Shown: positions 32,983-46,766, counted from the stretch's first letter. The stretch is 64,000 nt of DNA from Henriciella sp. (GCF_029936995.1 NZ_JAPYRE010000002.1:62001-126000); one strand, 5' to 3'. Notes: generated by a model not told the origin, from the letters alone. Translations and numbers: made by a program.

Positions 32983-33843
32983 ATGAAAACAGTCGTGATT
33001 ACGGGCGCCTCGACCGGCATAGGCCGGGCGGCGGCGGAGTATCTTGCCGGTCAGGGCTGGACGGTCTTTGCAGGCGTACGGAAACATTCCGATGGCGAGC
33101 CGCTAAGCAAGGGGAACAGCAATATCCGTCCGCTCATCCTGGATGTTGCCAAACCCGATCAGGTAAGTGCGGCCGTAAAAACCGTCAGTGCCGCACTGGA
33201 TGGGCAGACGCTGACCGGGCTGGTGAACAATGCCGGTATCGCGAATATGGGCCCGCTCGCCGTCCAGCCGCTTGACCAGTTCCGCCAGCATTTCGACGTG
33301 AACGTCTTCGGCCTGCTCAGTGCCACGCAGGCCTTCCTGCCCCTGCTCGGCATGGACGAAGCGCGCAGCGGTGCTCCCGGCCGCATCGTCAACATCACAA
33401 GCGTCGGCGGGCGCATCTCCGCGCCCTTCCTCGGGGCCTACACGGCCACCAAACACGCTGTCGAAGCCATGACCGACAGCCTGCGCCGCGAGCTCATTAT
33501 CTATGGCATCGACGCCATCGCCATCGGACCGGGATCTGTAAAGACGCCGATCTGGGACAAGGCCGAAGACATGAACAGGGATCACCCCTACGCCAGCTCG
33601 GCCTGGGCCGATCCGCTCGAAACCTTCGCGGATGTCATGCTGGAAGGCGGCCGTAACGGGCTGGACCCGGAAGTGATCGGCCAGACGATAGAATCGGCGC
33701 TTTCGGATAGAAGCCCAAAAGCACGCTATGCGCCTGTACCCGACAAGCTCACCAACTGGACGATCCCGACACGCCTGCCTAAACGCTGGCTCGACCGCAT
33801 CTTCTGGAAACGCTTCGGCCTGACACGAAAGACTAAGGACTGA
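32983..33843 (+). CDS. SDR family oxidoreductase
   Basis: A 286-residue classical short-chain dehydrogenase. TGASTGIG (cofactor loop) is at about residues 6-13 and NNAGIA near 81. Catalytic Ser lies in NITSVGG, and Tyr/Lys in YTATKHA. The longer C-terminal part beyond the usual 250 residues is like the retinol dehydrogenase-type group. Substrate unknown. AAGGGAG precedes the ATG. Confidence 0.9.
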   Translation: MKTVVITGASTGIGRAAAEYLAGQGWTVFAGVRKHSDGEPLSKGNSNIRPLILDVAKPDQVSAAVKTVSAALDGQTLTGLVNNAGIANMGPLAVQPLDQFRQHFDVNVFGLLSATQAFLPLLGMDEARSGAPGRIVNITSVGGRISAPFLGAYTATKHAVEAMTDSLRRELIIYGIDAIAIGPGSVKTPIWDKAEDMNRDHPYASSAWADPLETFADVMLEGGRNGLDPEVIGQTIESALSDRSPKARYAPVPDKLTNWTIPTRLPKRWLDRIFWKRFGLTRKTKD

Positions 33844-33914
33844 CCCTCCCCGGCGTCAGCAATTGTCTCGCGCTCCTGCCAGCCTAAGCTGACTGCAAAC
33901 AGGAGGAATGTGAG

Positions 33915-34655
33915 ATGAGCGACCTGGTCACCCGCCGCGATGATGATGGCCTCTGCTGGCTGACACTGAACCGCCCGGACAAGCTGAATGCCCTGACAGT
34001 CGCCATGTTCAGGCAATTGCGCCAGCATGTGCTTGACCTCAAATCCGATGACAGCATCGGCTGCGTCATCCTCCATGGCGCGGGCAAATGCTTTTCCGCC
34101 GGCCATGATCTCGGTGACATTGCCGAGGGCGAGGATGTGCCTTCACGCGGCTGGCACTCTGAAACCCTGCGGCTGATGGAAAAGCTGCCCAAGCCCGTCA
34201 TCGCCGCCGTGCACGGTCATTGCTACACCGGCGCCCTCGAAGTCGCGCTCGCGGCAGACTTCATTCTCGCCGCCCAGTCGGCAAAATTTGCCGACACACA
34301 CGCAAAATGGGCGCTCACTCCCATCTGGGGGATGAGCCAGCGCCTGCCCCGGCGGGTTGGCATCGCAACCGCGAAACGGCTCATGTTCACTGCCGAGACC
34401 GTGAAAGCTGACGAGGCCCTGCGTATCGGCCTTTGTGAGAACGTCTTCCCCGATGAAAGCTTCGAAACGGACCTGGAATCCTTTGCCCGCCAGACCCTCA
34501 CAAACTCTCCCTTCAGCCATGCCGCCAACAAGCGCCTGCTGGAAGCAACCGACATGGACGCGCTCGATGCCGGGCTGCAGTGGGAAATCATGGAAAATGA
34601 AGGCGTCGGTCCCGACATGCAGGCGCGCATCGCCGCTTTCACCAGGAAGGCTTGA
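33915..34655 (+). CDS. crotonase (enoyl-CoA hydratase/isomerase) family protein
   Basis: A 246-residue crotonase-fold protein with oxyanion-hole segments FSAGHDLGDI and HGHCYTGALEVALAADF. The Glu equivalent to rat hydratase E144 is kept in GALEVA. The second catalytic Glu (E164 position, normally within PE before the glycine-rich turn) aligns with His in DTHAKWALTP. It may therefore not be a standard hydratase. AGGAGGAA precedes the ATG. Confidence 0.85.
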   Translation: MSDLVTRRDDDGLCWLTLNRPDKLNALTVAMFRQLRQHVLDLKSDDSIGCVILHGAGKCFSAGHDLGDIAEGEDVPSRGWHSETLRLMEKLPKPVIAAVHGHCYTGALEVALAADFILAAQSAKFADTHAKWALTPIWGMSQRLPRRVGIATAKRLMFTAETVKADEALRIGLCENVFPDESFETDLESFARQTLTNSPFSHAANKRLLEATDMDALDAGLQWEIMENEGVGPDMQARIAAFTRKA

Positions 34656-34658
34656 GGC

Positions 34659-35042
34659 TCAGAGGAACCAGAGCAGCACACCGAGCCCTAATGCGCCGGT
34701 GATGAACATCCCTGCGATCATCCCGAACGCGATATGTCCCAGAGGCTGGGCTGAGTGTGAATCCATCCGGTTCGCGAGCGTCGCCGCTTTCCTGTAGGCC
34801 AGAAAGAAGACCGCAACCGCGATCAGGATGAAGACCGAGGCCCCGGCCTTGGCGAGCCAGGTTGGCTCCACGGCCCGGAAGATCGCCTGAAAGCCAAGCC
34901 CGATCCCGGCCGAGGCAAGGCCCGTCCGCATCCAGCCGGCAAATGTGCGTTCATTCGCCATGATGGTGCGGTCTTCCGCATAATCGGTCCGGTCCTCGGC
35001 GAGGTCAGTCCTGTCTTCAGCAAGTTCGGTCTTGCTCGGCAT
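34659..35042 (-). CDS. YidH/DUF202 family membrane protein with N-terminal heptad repeat
   Basis: A 127-residue protein with three transmembrane helices (about residues 39-58, 67-84 and 104-126) of the DUF202 family. The usual family start (LANERTFAGWMRTGLA-like) is preceded by about three near-copies of a seven-residue unit, LAEDRTD, at residues 7-27. Function is unknown. It is convergent with the crotonase gene and immediately upstream of xerC's 3' end. Confidence 0.85.
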   Translation of the reverse strand: MPSKTELAEDRTDLAEDRTDYAEDRTIMANERTFAGWMRTGLASAGIGLGFQAIFRAVEPTWLAKAGASVFILIAVAVFFLAYRKAATLANRMDSHSAQPLGHIAFGMIAGMFITGALGLGVLLWFL

Positions 35043-35065
35043 GATCTCTACCTTACGCGTTTATC

Positions 35066-35962
35066 TCATCCGCGCGGATGCGCACTGGCATGAACCGCCC
35101 GCAAGCGCTCGGAGTCAACGCCGGTATAGACCTGTGTGGTCGACAGGCTGGCATGGCCGAGCAGCGTCTGGATCGCCCTCAGGTCAGCGCCTTCGGCCAG
35201 AAGATGCGTTGCAAAGGCATGACGCAAAGCATGCGGTGTCGCCGTATCCGGCAGGCCGAGCGCGCCCCGCAGGATTTGCACGCCCTTCTGCACGATCGCC
35301 GGCTGGAGCCGCTTGCCACGAACGCCATAGAAGAGCGGCGCCTGTGCCGTCAGCGGGTATGGGCAAAGCCGCGCATAGGCGTGGACAGCCTCGCGTACAG
35401 CCGGGATCATCGGCACAATCCGCACTTTGCCACCCTTGCCCTTCACACGCAGGCGCTCCGGCAGCGGCAGCGCGTCGCCATTCAGGTCCAGCGCTTCAGA
35501 AATACGCAGTCCCCCGCCATAGAGCAGCGTCAGAACCGCCACATCGCGGGCAGCCACCCACGGCTCCTCAGCGAAAGCTTCGGCTGTGCCAATCATGTCC
35601 CGCGCCACAGCGACCGAAACCGGGCGCGGCAGGCGCGCACTGCGTTTTGGACCCTGCAGAAAGGCAATTTCCGGATTGTCGATACCATGATGATGGTCGA
35701 GCCAGTGATAGAACGCCTTGATGGCTGAAAGCACCCGCGCAATCGAGGCATCCGACAGCCCGTCCCGGCGCCGGCTGGCCAGGAACGCACGAATGTCGCT
35801 GGCATGGAGATGACGGAACATCTTGATGCCAACGGCTTGATCCAGATGCCCTTCAAGAAAGGTGAAAAAGCCCCTCAGGTCATGCCCATAGGCCTCGACA
35901 GTGTTGTCCGAGAGACGGCGCTCACGCCCGATATGCTCAAGAAAGGCGGCCAGGATTTCCAT
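35066..35962 (-). CDS. xerC: tyrosine recombinase XerC
   Basis: A 298-residue tyrosine recombinase. The N-terminal SAM-like core-binding domain covers about residues 1-90. The catalytic residues are Arg in LYGGGLRISEAL, Lys in GKGGKVRIVP, HxxR in HALRHAFATHLL, His in LLGHASLSTTQ and the nucleophile Tyr in VYTGV. Size and its place beside priA fit the housekeeping XerC that resolves chromosome dimers at dif, rather than a phage integrase. Confidence 0.92.
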   Translation of the reverse strand: MEILAAFLEHIGRERRLSDNTVEAYGHDLRGFFTFLEGHLDQAVGIKMFRHLHASDIRAFLASRRRDGLSDASIARVLSAIKAFYHWLDHHHGIDNPEIAFLQGPKRSARLPRPVSVAVARDMIGTAEAFAEEPWVAARDVAVLTLLYGGGLRISEALDLNGDALPLPERLRVKGKGGKVRIVPMIPAVREAVHAYARLCPYPLTAQAPLFYGVRGKRLQPAIVQKGVQILRGALGLPDTATPHALRHAFATHLLAEGADLRAIQTLLGHASLSTTQVYTGVDSERLRAVHASAHPRG

Positions 35963-36007
35963 ACCCGCGAATCTCGGCGAGAGAGATTAAGGGGGTGTTG
36001 AGAACAC

Positions 36008-36793
36008 CTACCGGCCGGTGAACACAGGCGCGCGCTTTTCCATGAAGGCCGCAGCGCTTTCCTTTGCATCCTCTGTTTCCATCAGGCGGCGGATTTCGGT
36101 GATCGCCCATTTGCCGGTATCGCGCCAGTCCGGATCGAGCGTGCGGCGAAGCCCCGCCTTCAAAGCGCGCACAGCCTGCGGCGGGTTGGCCGCGATCTTC
36201 TGCGCAATGCCAAGCGCTGTCGGCAGAAGGTCGGCCTGTGGCACGACGCGAGAGACGAGCCCGATCTCTTTTGCCTGCGCTGCATCAATGATCTCGCCTG
36301 TAAACAGAAGCTCGCTCGCCTGTTCGCGTCCGACCAGCTGCGCCAGCCGTCCAAGGCCCGGCGCATCACAGCAGAGCCCGCGTGTCACGAAAATCTCGCC
36401 GAACTTTGCCGTCTCCGCCATCACCCTGATATCCGCCATTATGGCAAGCTCTGCCCCCCACCCCAGGGCAAAGCCGTTCACCGCAGCGATGACCGGAATA
36501 TCGGTATGCAACAGCGCATCGGCACACGGGGTCAGCCCGCCGGTCGCCTTTGCCCGTTCAGCCATCTCCGGCGTCGAAGGTGCGCCCTTTGAGAGAATCT
36601 GTTTTACGTCATCGCCGGAACAGAAGGCCCGCTCGCCCGCCCCCGTGATAACAATACAGCGCGCCTCGCTCTGCCGGATCGCGTCTTCCAGCGCCATATA
36701 GAGGGGATAGTCGAGCGCGTTCATCGCTTCTGTGCGGTTCAACGTAAGCACGCTGACATGGTTCTCGGTCTCGATCTTCAGGATATCAGACAT
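36008..36793 (-). CDS. enoyl-CoA hydratase/isomerase family protein
   Basis: A 261-residue crotonase. The first oxyanion-hole segment is FCSGDDVKQIL, and the second NGFALGWGAELAIMADIR keeps the E144-equivalent Glu. The following segment TAKFGEIFVTRGLCCDAPG resembles isomerase-type crotonases rather than the standard hydratase. The CoA-ester substrate is unknown. It lies between xerC and the divergent priA. Confidence 0.88.
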   Translation of the reverse strand: MSDILKIETENHVSVLTLNRTEAMNALDYPLYMALEDAIRQSEARCIVITGAGERAFCSGDDVKQILSKGAPSTPEMAERAKATGGLTPCADALLHTDIPVIAAVNGFALGWGAELAIMADIRVMAETAKFGEIFVTRGLCCDAPGLGRLAQLVGREQASELLFTGEIIDAAQAKEIGLVSRVVPQADLLPTALGIAQKIAANPPQAVRALKAGLRRTLDPDWRDTGKWAITEIRRLMETEDAKESAAAFMEKRAPVFTGR

Positions 36794-36924
36794 GAGCGCT
36801 TCCTCCGGATATTCTTCTCAGGATGAAGCCTGCCACCCGCGCCACGGCCGTCAATCGTGACGCCGCGCCAAGCCGCAGACCGGAGGGTGACGGAATCACC
36901 TCTCCATCCTAAACCTGAGCCTGC

Positions 36925-39093
36925 ATGAAGATCGCCCGTATCCTCTTCCCGCTGCCCTTGCCCGAACCGTTCGACTATGCGGCGCCGGAAGGCCTGCATG
37001 TGGAAGCGGGCAGCTATGTCCGCGCCCCGCTTGGCAAGATCGAGCGCACGGGCGTGGTCTGGGAGATGAGAGACAGGGCAGAAGACGACACCCGCGAGTT
37101 GAAGCCCGTCCTCGATGTCTTCCCCGTCCCGCCCATGACGGAAGCCATGCGCCGCTTCATCGGCTTTGCAGCCAGGTACAATGTCGCCGCGCCGGGCCAT
37201 GTCCTCGCCATGGTGCTGCGCGCCCGTGGCGGGCTCAAGCCTTCACCGGTCCAGACGCTCTATGTGGCCACCGGCCATCGCTCCAACCGGATGACCGATG
37301 CGCGCGTGAAAGTACTTGATGCGGCGCGTGAAACCGGGCCGACAAGTGCCGCAGAACTCGCACGTACGGCAGGCGTCTCTCCCGGCGTGGTCAAGGGGCT
37401 TGTCGAGACGGGGTCCTTGGAGGCCCGCGAGACCGCAACCGACCTGCCCTACCCTCAGCCCACCAATTTCGAACGTGGTACACATCTCACCGGCGAACAG
37501 AGAGAGGCCGGAGAAGTCCTGCGCGCACAGATATCACAGGGCGGCTTCCAGCCTTTCCTGCTCGACGGCATCACGGGCTCCGGCAAGACCGAGGTCTATT
37601 TCGAAGCCATAGCCGAAGCGCTCTCCAAGGCAGACAATGCGCAAGTCCTCGTCCTGCTGCCGGAGATTGCACTGACGCAGGCCGTGCTCAAACGCTTCGA
37701 GGAACGTTTCGGCGCCCCGCCCGCCCCGTGGCACTCATCTCTCAGTGACGCCGAACGCCGCCGCACCTGGCGCGAGACCGCGCACGGCCGCGCCCGCATC
37801 GTCATCGGCGCCCGTTCTGCCCTGTTCCTGCCTTTCGCAAACCTGAAGCTCATCATCATCGACGAGGAGCACGACACCTCCTTCAAACAGGAAGACGGCG
37901 TCACCTATCATGCCCGCGACATGGGGGTAATGCGCGCCAAGCTGGAAGATGCCGCCATCATTCTCGCTTCGGCGACACCAGCGCTTGAAACCATGGTGAA
38001 TGCCGAGACTGGCCGTTACCAGCGCCTGAAACTCTCCGCCCGCCCTGGCGCAGCAAAACTTCCCGATATCGAACTCGTGGATCTGCGCACCAATCCACCG
38101 GAAAAAGGCCACTGGCTCTCGCCCGTTCTCTCGCGCGGGCTTGAACAGACCTTCGAGGCGGGCGAGCAGAGCCTGCTTTTCCTCAACCGGCGCGGCTATG
38201 CGCCCCTGGTCATCTGCAAGGCCTGTGGTGAGCGACTGAAAAGTCCTGCAACTGAGAGCTGGCTGACAGAGCACCGTTATACAAACCGGCTCGTCTGCCA
38301 CCTGACCGGCTGGTCAATGCCCAAGCCTGCCAAGTGCCCGATGTGTGGAGCAAAGGACTCCCTCATGGGCGTCGGCCCCGGCGTCGAGCGAGTGGCCGAA
38401 GAGGTGCGCCAGCTCCTGCCACAGGCCAGAGTCGAAATTTTTTCCTCAGACACCGCCCAGACGGGCGAAGACACGCGGGGCATTGTCGATCGCATGGCGT
38501 CAGGCGCAATCGACGTCCTTGTCGGCACGCAGATCGTCGCCAAGGGCCACAACTTCCCGAACCTCACCCTGGTCGGCATCGTCGACGCTGACAGCTCCAT
38601 GAAAGGCGGGGACCTCCGCGCGGGTGAGCGCACCTACCAGCTCCTCTCGCAGGTTGCAGGCCGTGCAGGCCGTGCCGAACGTCCCGGCCGCGCACTGGTG
38701 CAGACTTACGCCACCGAAAACCCCGCCATGATCGCTCTGGCTGCCGGGGACCGTGACGGATTTCTCCAGATCGAACGTGATGTACGCGCCGAACTGGGCC
38801 TGCCTCCGTTCGGCCGCATGGCTGCGCTCATCCTGTCGGCGCCATCTGCCGAAATGATCGCCGAAGCCGGCAAGCTCGCAGGCGCAGCTGCACCCAATGG
38901 CGAAGGGGTCACTGTCTACGGTCCGGCGCCTGCTCCCATTTCCATCCTGCGCGGGCGCCACCGCATGCGGTTTCTGGTCACCTGCCCGCGCGAGGTCGAC
39001 CTGTCGGCTTATATGAGCGCGTGGCTGGCTGCGATGAAACTACCATCGGCCGTGCGAATATCAGCTGATATTGATCCTTATTCCTTCCTCTGA
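36925..39093 (+). CDS. priA: primosomal protein N' (replication restart helicase PriA)
   Basis: A 722-residue PriA. The 3'-end-binding N-domain is followed by helicase motifs GITGSGKTE (Walker A), DEEH (motif II) and a C-terminal helicase lobe ending SADIDPYSFL. It reloads DnaB at stalled forks. The zinc region is unusual: CKAC (C431, C434) and CPMC (C471, C474) remain, but the inner site has Ser440, Thr443 and Thr461 where Cys are expected, leaving only C458. The end of the gene is duplicated 1.1 kb downstream. Confidence 0.95.
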   Translation: MKIARILFPLPLPEPFDYAAPEGLHVEAGSYVRAPLGKIERTGVVWEMRDRAEDDTRELKPVLDVFPVPPMTEAMRRFIGFAARYNVAAPGHVLAMVLRARGGLKPSPVQTLYVATGHRSNRMTDARVKVLDAARETGPTSAAELARTAGVSPGVVKGLVETGSLEARETATDLPYPQPTNFERGTHLTGEQREAGEVLRAQISQGGFQPFLLDGITGSGKTEVYFEAIAEALSKADNAQVLVLLPEIALTQAVLKRFEERFGAPPAPWHSSLSDAERRRTWRETAHGRARIVIGARSALFLPFANLKLIIIDEEHDTSFKQEDGVTYHARDMGVMRAKLEDAAIILASATPALETMVNAETGRYQRLKLSARPGAAKLPDIELVDLRTNPPEKGHWLSPVLSRGLEQTFEAGEQSLLFLNRRGYAPLVICKACGERLKSPATESWLTEHRYTNRLVCHLTGWSMPKPAKCPMCGAKDSLMGVGPGVERVAEEVRQLLPQARVEIFSSDTAQTGEDTRGIVDRMASGAIDVLVGTQIVAKGHNFPNLTLVGIVDADSSMKGGDLRAGERTYQLLSQVAGRAGRAERPGRALVQTYATENPAMIALAAGDRDGFLQIERDVRAELGLPPFGRMAALILSAPSAEMIAEAGKLAGAAAPNGEGVTVYGPAPAPISILRGRHRMRFLVTCPREVDLSAYMSAWLAAMKLPSAVRISADIDPYSFL
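39064..39089 (+). repeat. direct repeat copy 1 (end of priA)
   Basis: A 26-base segment encoding ADIDPYSF at the priA C-terminus. It recurs at 40192-40217 with 25 of 26 bases identical. Confidence 0.9.
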
Positions 39094-39194
39094 ACCGTTA
39101 GTTGAATATTTGCTCGTGATCTGTTCACTGTTGCGAACAGAACGGCCAAAGGCAGGCTTGGCGCCCTCTAACCCTATTTCGCGGGAGAACAGTC

Positions 39195-40196
39195 TTGAGC
39201 CCACCATCCGGCAAACCCGGGAAACGCTACTGGGCATGGGCAGGGCTGCGCCTGGTTCTCATCTTTGCTCTTCTGACAGGGCTTTCACTTATATTTGCCC
39301 TCCTGTCGAACGGGCTGGAAGCTGGATGGAACGGCGCGACCATCAGCATCAGCCTCCTTTTTGGCCTGCCCTTCACCGTGGGCGCCTTGGGCACTTACCT
39401 GCTCTCTCTCCTGTCCATCGACAAACAACGCACCTTTGACAAATACCGCCTATGGCTACTGCTGGCTGTATTGGTAGCCGGCAGCTTCGTTCTCTCTGAA
39501 GCCATCATATGCGTCCTGATGATCCTGCCATTCTGGGTCTTCAGTGGCTGGATCGGAGCGCTCTGTGTTCAGGGACTGCGCAGGCGGTTCCAAGGGCGTC
39601 ACAGGATCAACTGCAGTGTCCTTGCCGCCCTTCCCTTCCTCATGCTCGGGCTGGAAGCTCAACTGCCTCAAACGGGCAAGGATTTCGTAGTTGCGCGCTC
39701 CATCACGATCGATGCACCGGCCAAGGTCGTCCGGCCGCTCCTTTTCGAGATGAACAACATCCAGCGACATGAAGGACGGTGGAACATAACACAGGATGTT
39801 CTTGGCGTGCCCCGACCGAAATCTGCGGTTGTCACGTTTGGCAGCGGTGGCCCGCGTCGTCTTGCCCGCTGGGAAGACGGTGTCAGTTTTGAAGAACACA
39901 TTTTCGCACAGACTGATGACAGTTTACGCTGGGAATTCGTTTTCCCCAACGACTCAGTCTCGCACCGCTCAGATCGCCATATCTCTCCGGACGGGCCTCA
40001 TCTGAAGATCATGACTGGGGGATATGAGCTCGCGGCATTGCCGGATGGGCGAACCCGGCTGACACTCGACACATCCTATCGCGCGACGACACCCGTGAAC
40101 ACTTATGCGGCCCTGTGGGGCGAACTTATTCTTGGGGACATTCAGTCGAATGTGCTGGCTGCAATAAAACGTCGGGGTGAACGTAATTCAGGCTGA
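39195..40196 (+). CDS. membrane protein with SRPBCC-like C-terminal domain
   Basis: A 333-residue protein. About four transmembrane helices lie in residues 15-155, followed by a soluble half with a START/SRPBCC pattern: VVARSITIDAPAKVVRPLLF at about 166-185 and a late helix TYAALWGELILGDIQSNVLAAIKRR. The start is TTG with GGGAG seven bases upstream. Function unknown; ligand binding is inferred from the fold. The gene is bracketed by the priA tail repeat, and its TGA lies inside the second copy, suggesting it arrived as an insertion. Confidence 0.8.
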   Translation: MSPPSGKPGKRYWAWAGLRLVLIFALLTGLSLIFALLSNGLEAGWNGATISISLLFGLPFTVGALGTYLLSLLSIDKQRTFDKYRLWLLLAVLVAGSFVLSEAIICVLMILPFWVFSGWIGALCVQGLRRRFQGRHRINCSVLAALPFLMLGLEAQLPQTGKDFVVARSITIDAPAKVVRPLLFEMNNIQRHEGRWNITQDVLGVPRPKSAVVTFGSGGPRRLARWEDGVSFEEHIFAQTDDSLRWEFVFPNDSVSHRSDRHISPDGPHLKIMTGGYELAALPDGRTRLTLDTSYRATTPVNTYAALWGELILGDIQSNVLAAIKRRGERNSG

Positions 40197-40217
40197 TATT
40201 GATCCGTATTCCTTCCT
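40192..40217 (+). repeat. direct repeat copy 2 (relic of a priA 3' end)
   Basis: It encodes ADIDPYSFL followed by TAG (40219-40221) in one frame, exactly like the end of PriA. The single mismatch to copy 1 is synonymous (CCG for CCT, Pro). No PriA coding precedes it, so it is a remnant. Confidence 0.85.
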
Positions 40218-40387
40218 TTAGGCGCTGAACGTGCCAATCGGTCGCAACTCTACCGCTGCGGCCATGTTGTCAGCCTTGGAACGAAGTGCTAAGCGCCCTC
40301 GCAAGCATCGGGTTGGGGCCTTGCCGCCAGCCCGTTTACCAGTATTCACGAACAGGGCATTCGCCCGCAACCGACGGAAACAAGGTC

Positions 40388-42491
<2,104 letters not shown>

Positions 42492-42522
42492 TCGTTCGTT
42501 CACGCGGAGCAGGAGCTGAGCC

Positions 42523-45221
<2,699 letters not shown>

Positions 45222-45249
45222 ACGCAACTCCATATTCTGAAACGAATTC

Positions 45250-45283
45250 AACAGCCGCATCGGAAACGATGCGGCTGTTTTCG
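45250..45283 (+). terminator. intrinsic terminator after atpD
   Basis: AACAGCCGCATCG (45250-45262) pairs fully with CGATGCGGCTGTT (45267-45279) around a GAAA loop, followed by TTCGTTT. It ends the atpHAGD transcript before atpC. Confidence 0.92.
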
Positions 45284-45290
45284 TTTCGGC

Positions 45291-46082
45291 CTAGTCTCCG
45301 GTGAAATCCGGCTCGCGCCCTTCGATGAAGGCCGAGACACCCTCCCGGAAATCCTCCGATCCCTGCATGAGCAGGAAGGATTCAAGGTCCCTGTGCGCCG
45401 TCGCGCGTGACAGGGCCAGCGCCGCTGTATTCACGTCCTGCTTCACCATCTTGAGCGCTGTCGGCGGCAGACGGCCTGCGCCCGCTGCGATCTCATGTGC
45501 CTTCTCAAGCGCCTTGCCTGGCGCAACGACATGGTCGCACAGGCCCCAATCCAGCGCTGTTGCTGCATCCACTTTTTCGCACAGGGCCGCCAGGCGCTTT
45601 GTCCGTGCCGGGCCAATCAGTGCCACGAAGCGCGGGATGGAGCCCCAGCTCATATTCATGCCGCGCTCGACTTCCGGCACGTAGAAGACGGCCTCATCGC
45701 CAGCCACCCGCAAGTCACACGAAGCGGCAAGCGCCGCACCGCCGCCAATACACCAGCCCTCTATTGCACAGATGGTCACAGCGTCGATGCGCTCCCACGC
45801 CTCGCACATTTCGGGGCCGGCCCGTTGCAGGATACGGCGTTCACTGAGGCCGGCTGCCGCTGTCTTCTCCCGCTCTGGGTCTTTAAGGTCCGCTCCCATG
45901 CTGAACTGGTCGTTTCGGCCCGTCAGGATTACGGCAGAAATCTCCGGGTCTGCGTGAAATTGCCGGGCCGCTTCTGTAAGCTCGCGGAGCAGCTTCTGGC
46001 TCAGTGCATTCGCTCTTGCTCCGGTATCGAACCGTACAACCGCTGTTCGCCCCAGCCGTTCAATCGTCACCTGCGCCGCCAT
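45291..46082 (-). CDS. crotonase family protein located between atpD and atpC
   Basis: A 263-residue enoyl-CoA hydratase/isomerase-type protein, transcribed against the atp genes. The oxyanion-hole segments are FSMGADLKDPE and CIGGGAALAASCDLR. In the latter the usual catalytic Glu (GGGCEL in hydratases) is Ala; the second Glu is kept in VPEVERGM. Standard hydration chemistry is therefore doubtful. The insertion separates atpC from atpHAGD. Confidence 0.87.
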   Translation of the reverse strand: MAAQVTIERLGRTAVVRFDTGARANALSQKLLRELTEAARQFHADPEISAVILTGRNDQFSMGADLKDPEREKTAAAGLSERRILQRAGPEMCEAWERIDAVTICAIEGWCIGGGAALAASCDLRVAGDEAVFYVPEVERGMNMSWGSIPRFVALIGPARTKRLAALCEKVDAATALDWGLCDHVVAPGKALEKAHEIAAGAGRLPPTALKMVKQDVNTAALALSRATAHRDLESFLLMQGSEDFREGVSAFIEGREPDFTGD

Positions 46083-46235
46083 GCCTTCACCTCACTGTCT
46101 GCACCCTTTTTATCTACAGCCCCCGGACCCCGCCCGGCAAATGCATCATTGGGCCGGGCCGCGACAGCAAGTCCGGGTAGACAACGCCGCTCAAACAAGT
46201 ATTGAGACGGCAGCAATTCAATTGGAGCCGCGTTT

Positions 46236-46643
46236 ATGGCTGACAAGCTTCACTTCTCCCTCGTCTCGCCCGCCAAGGAGCTGTTCTCCGGTGAGGTCGA
46301 TCACGTGATCGCGCCTGGTACCGAAGGCGAGTTCGGCGTTCTGGCACACCATGCGCCCTTCATGACGACACTCAAGAATGGCGTCGTGCGCGTTCTTGAT
46401 GGCGATACAACGAAGATGCGCCTGTTCGTGCGTGGCGGCTTTGCCGATGTCACACCAGCCGGGCTGACCATTCTTGCAGAAGAAGCCGTCGACCTTGGCT
46501 CGGTTGATGCCGCCACAGTCGAGTCCGATCTTGAAGAAGCAAGGTCGAAGCTTCTCTCCGAAGGCAAGGACGGTCCACACGTGACAGCGCTTCAGGCCCA
46601 GGTTGACTATCTGACCGATCTCAAGGCCGCCGTCGTCCACTAG
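46236..46643 (+). CDS. atpC: ATP synthase F1 subunit epsilon
   Basis: A 135-residue epsilon subunit. The beta-sandwich domain (FSLVSPAKELFSGEVDHVIAPGTEGEFGVLAHHAPF) is complete and a shorter helical C-terminus follows. It contacts gamma and the c-ring and can restrain ATP hydrolysis. It lies 1,014 bases after atpD, behind a terminator and an opposing gene, so it must have its own promoter in the 153-base upstream gap. No clear -35/-10 pair was found there. Confidence 0.95.
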   Translation: MADKLHFSLVSPAKELFSGEVDHVIAPGTEGEFGVLAHHAPFMTTLKNGVVRVLDGDTTKMRLFVRGGFADVTPAGLTILAEEAVDLGSVDAATVESDLEEARSKLLSEGKDGPHVTALQAQVDYLTDLKAAVVH

Positions 46644-46766
46644 ACCCCTGTTCTCGGGCGAACAGCACGGACATCGCAGGGCGTATACAAATATGCGCCA
46701 CCTCCACTTGCTGGAGTCGCACCGCGACGTGAGCCCTGCTATACTCTCCGCAAAATGGAGAGACGC

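Noticed and set aside
35032..35728. Plus-strand frames over xerC
   Set aside because: They are antisense to a recombinase with all catalytic residues intact.
35066..35962. Phage or island integrase linked to the priA-tail insertion
   Set aside because: The recombinase has the size and context of housekeeping XerC and is separated from the repeats by a crotonase gene and priA.
46708..46745. Complete sigma-70 promoter before the lipoprotein gene
   Set aside because: TATACT is a good -10, but the nearest TTGCTG is 26 bases away, too far for a -35.
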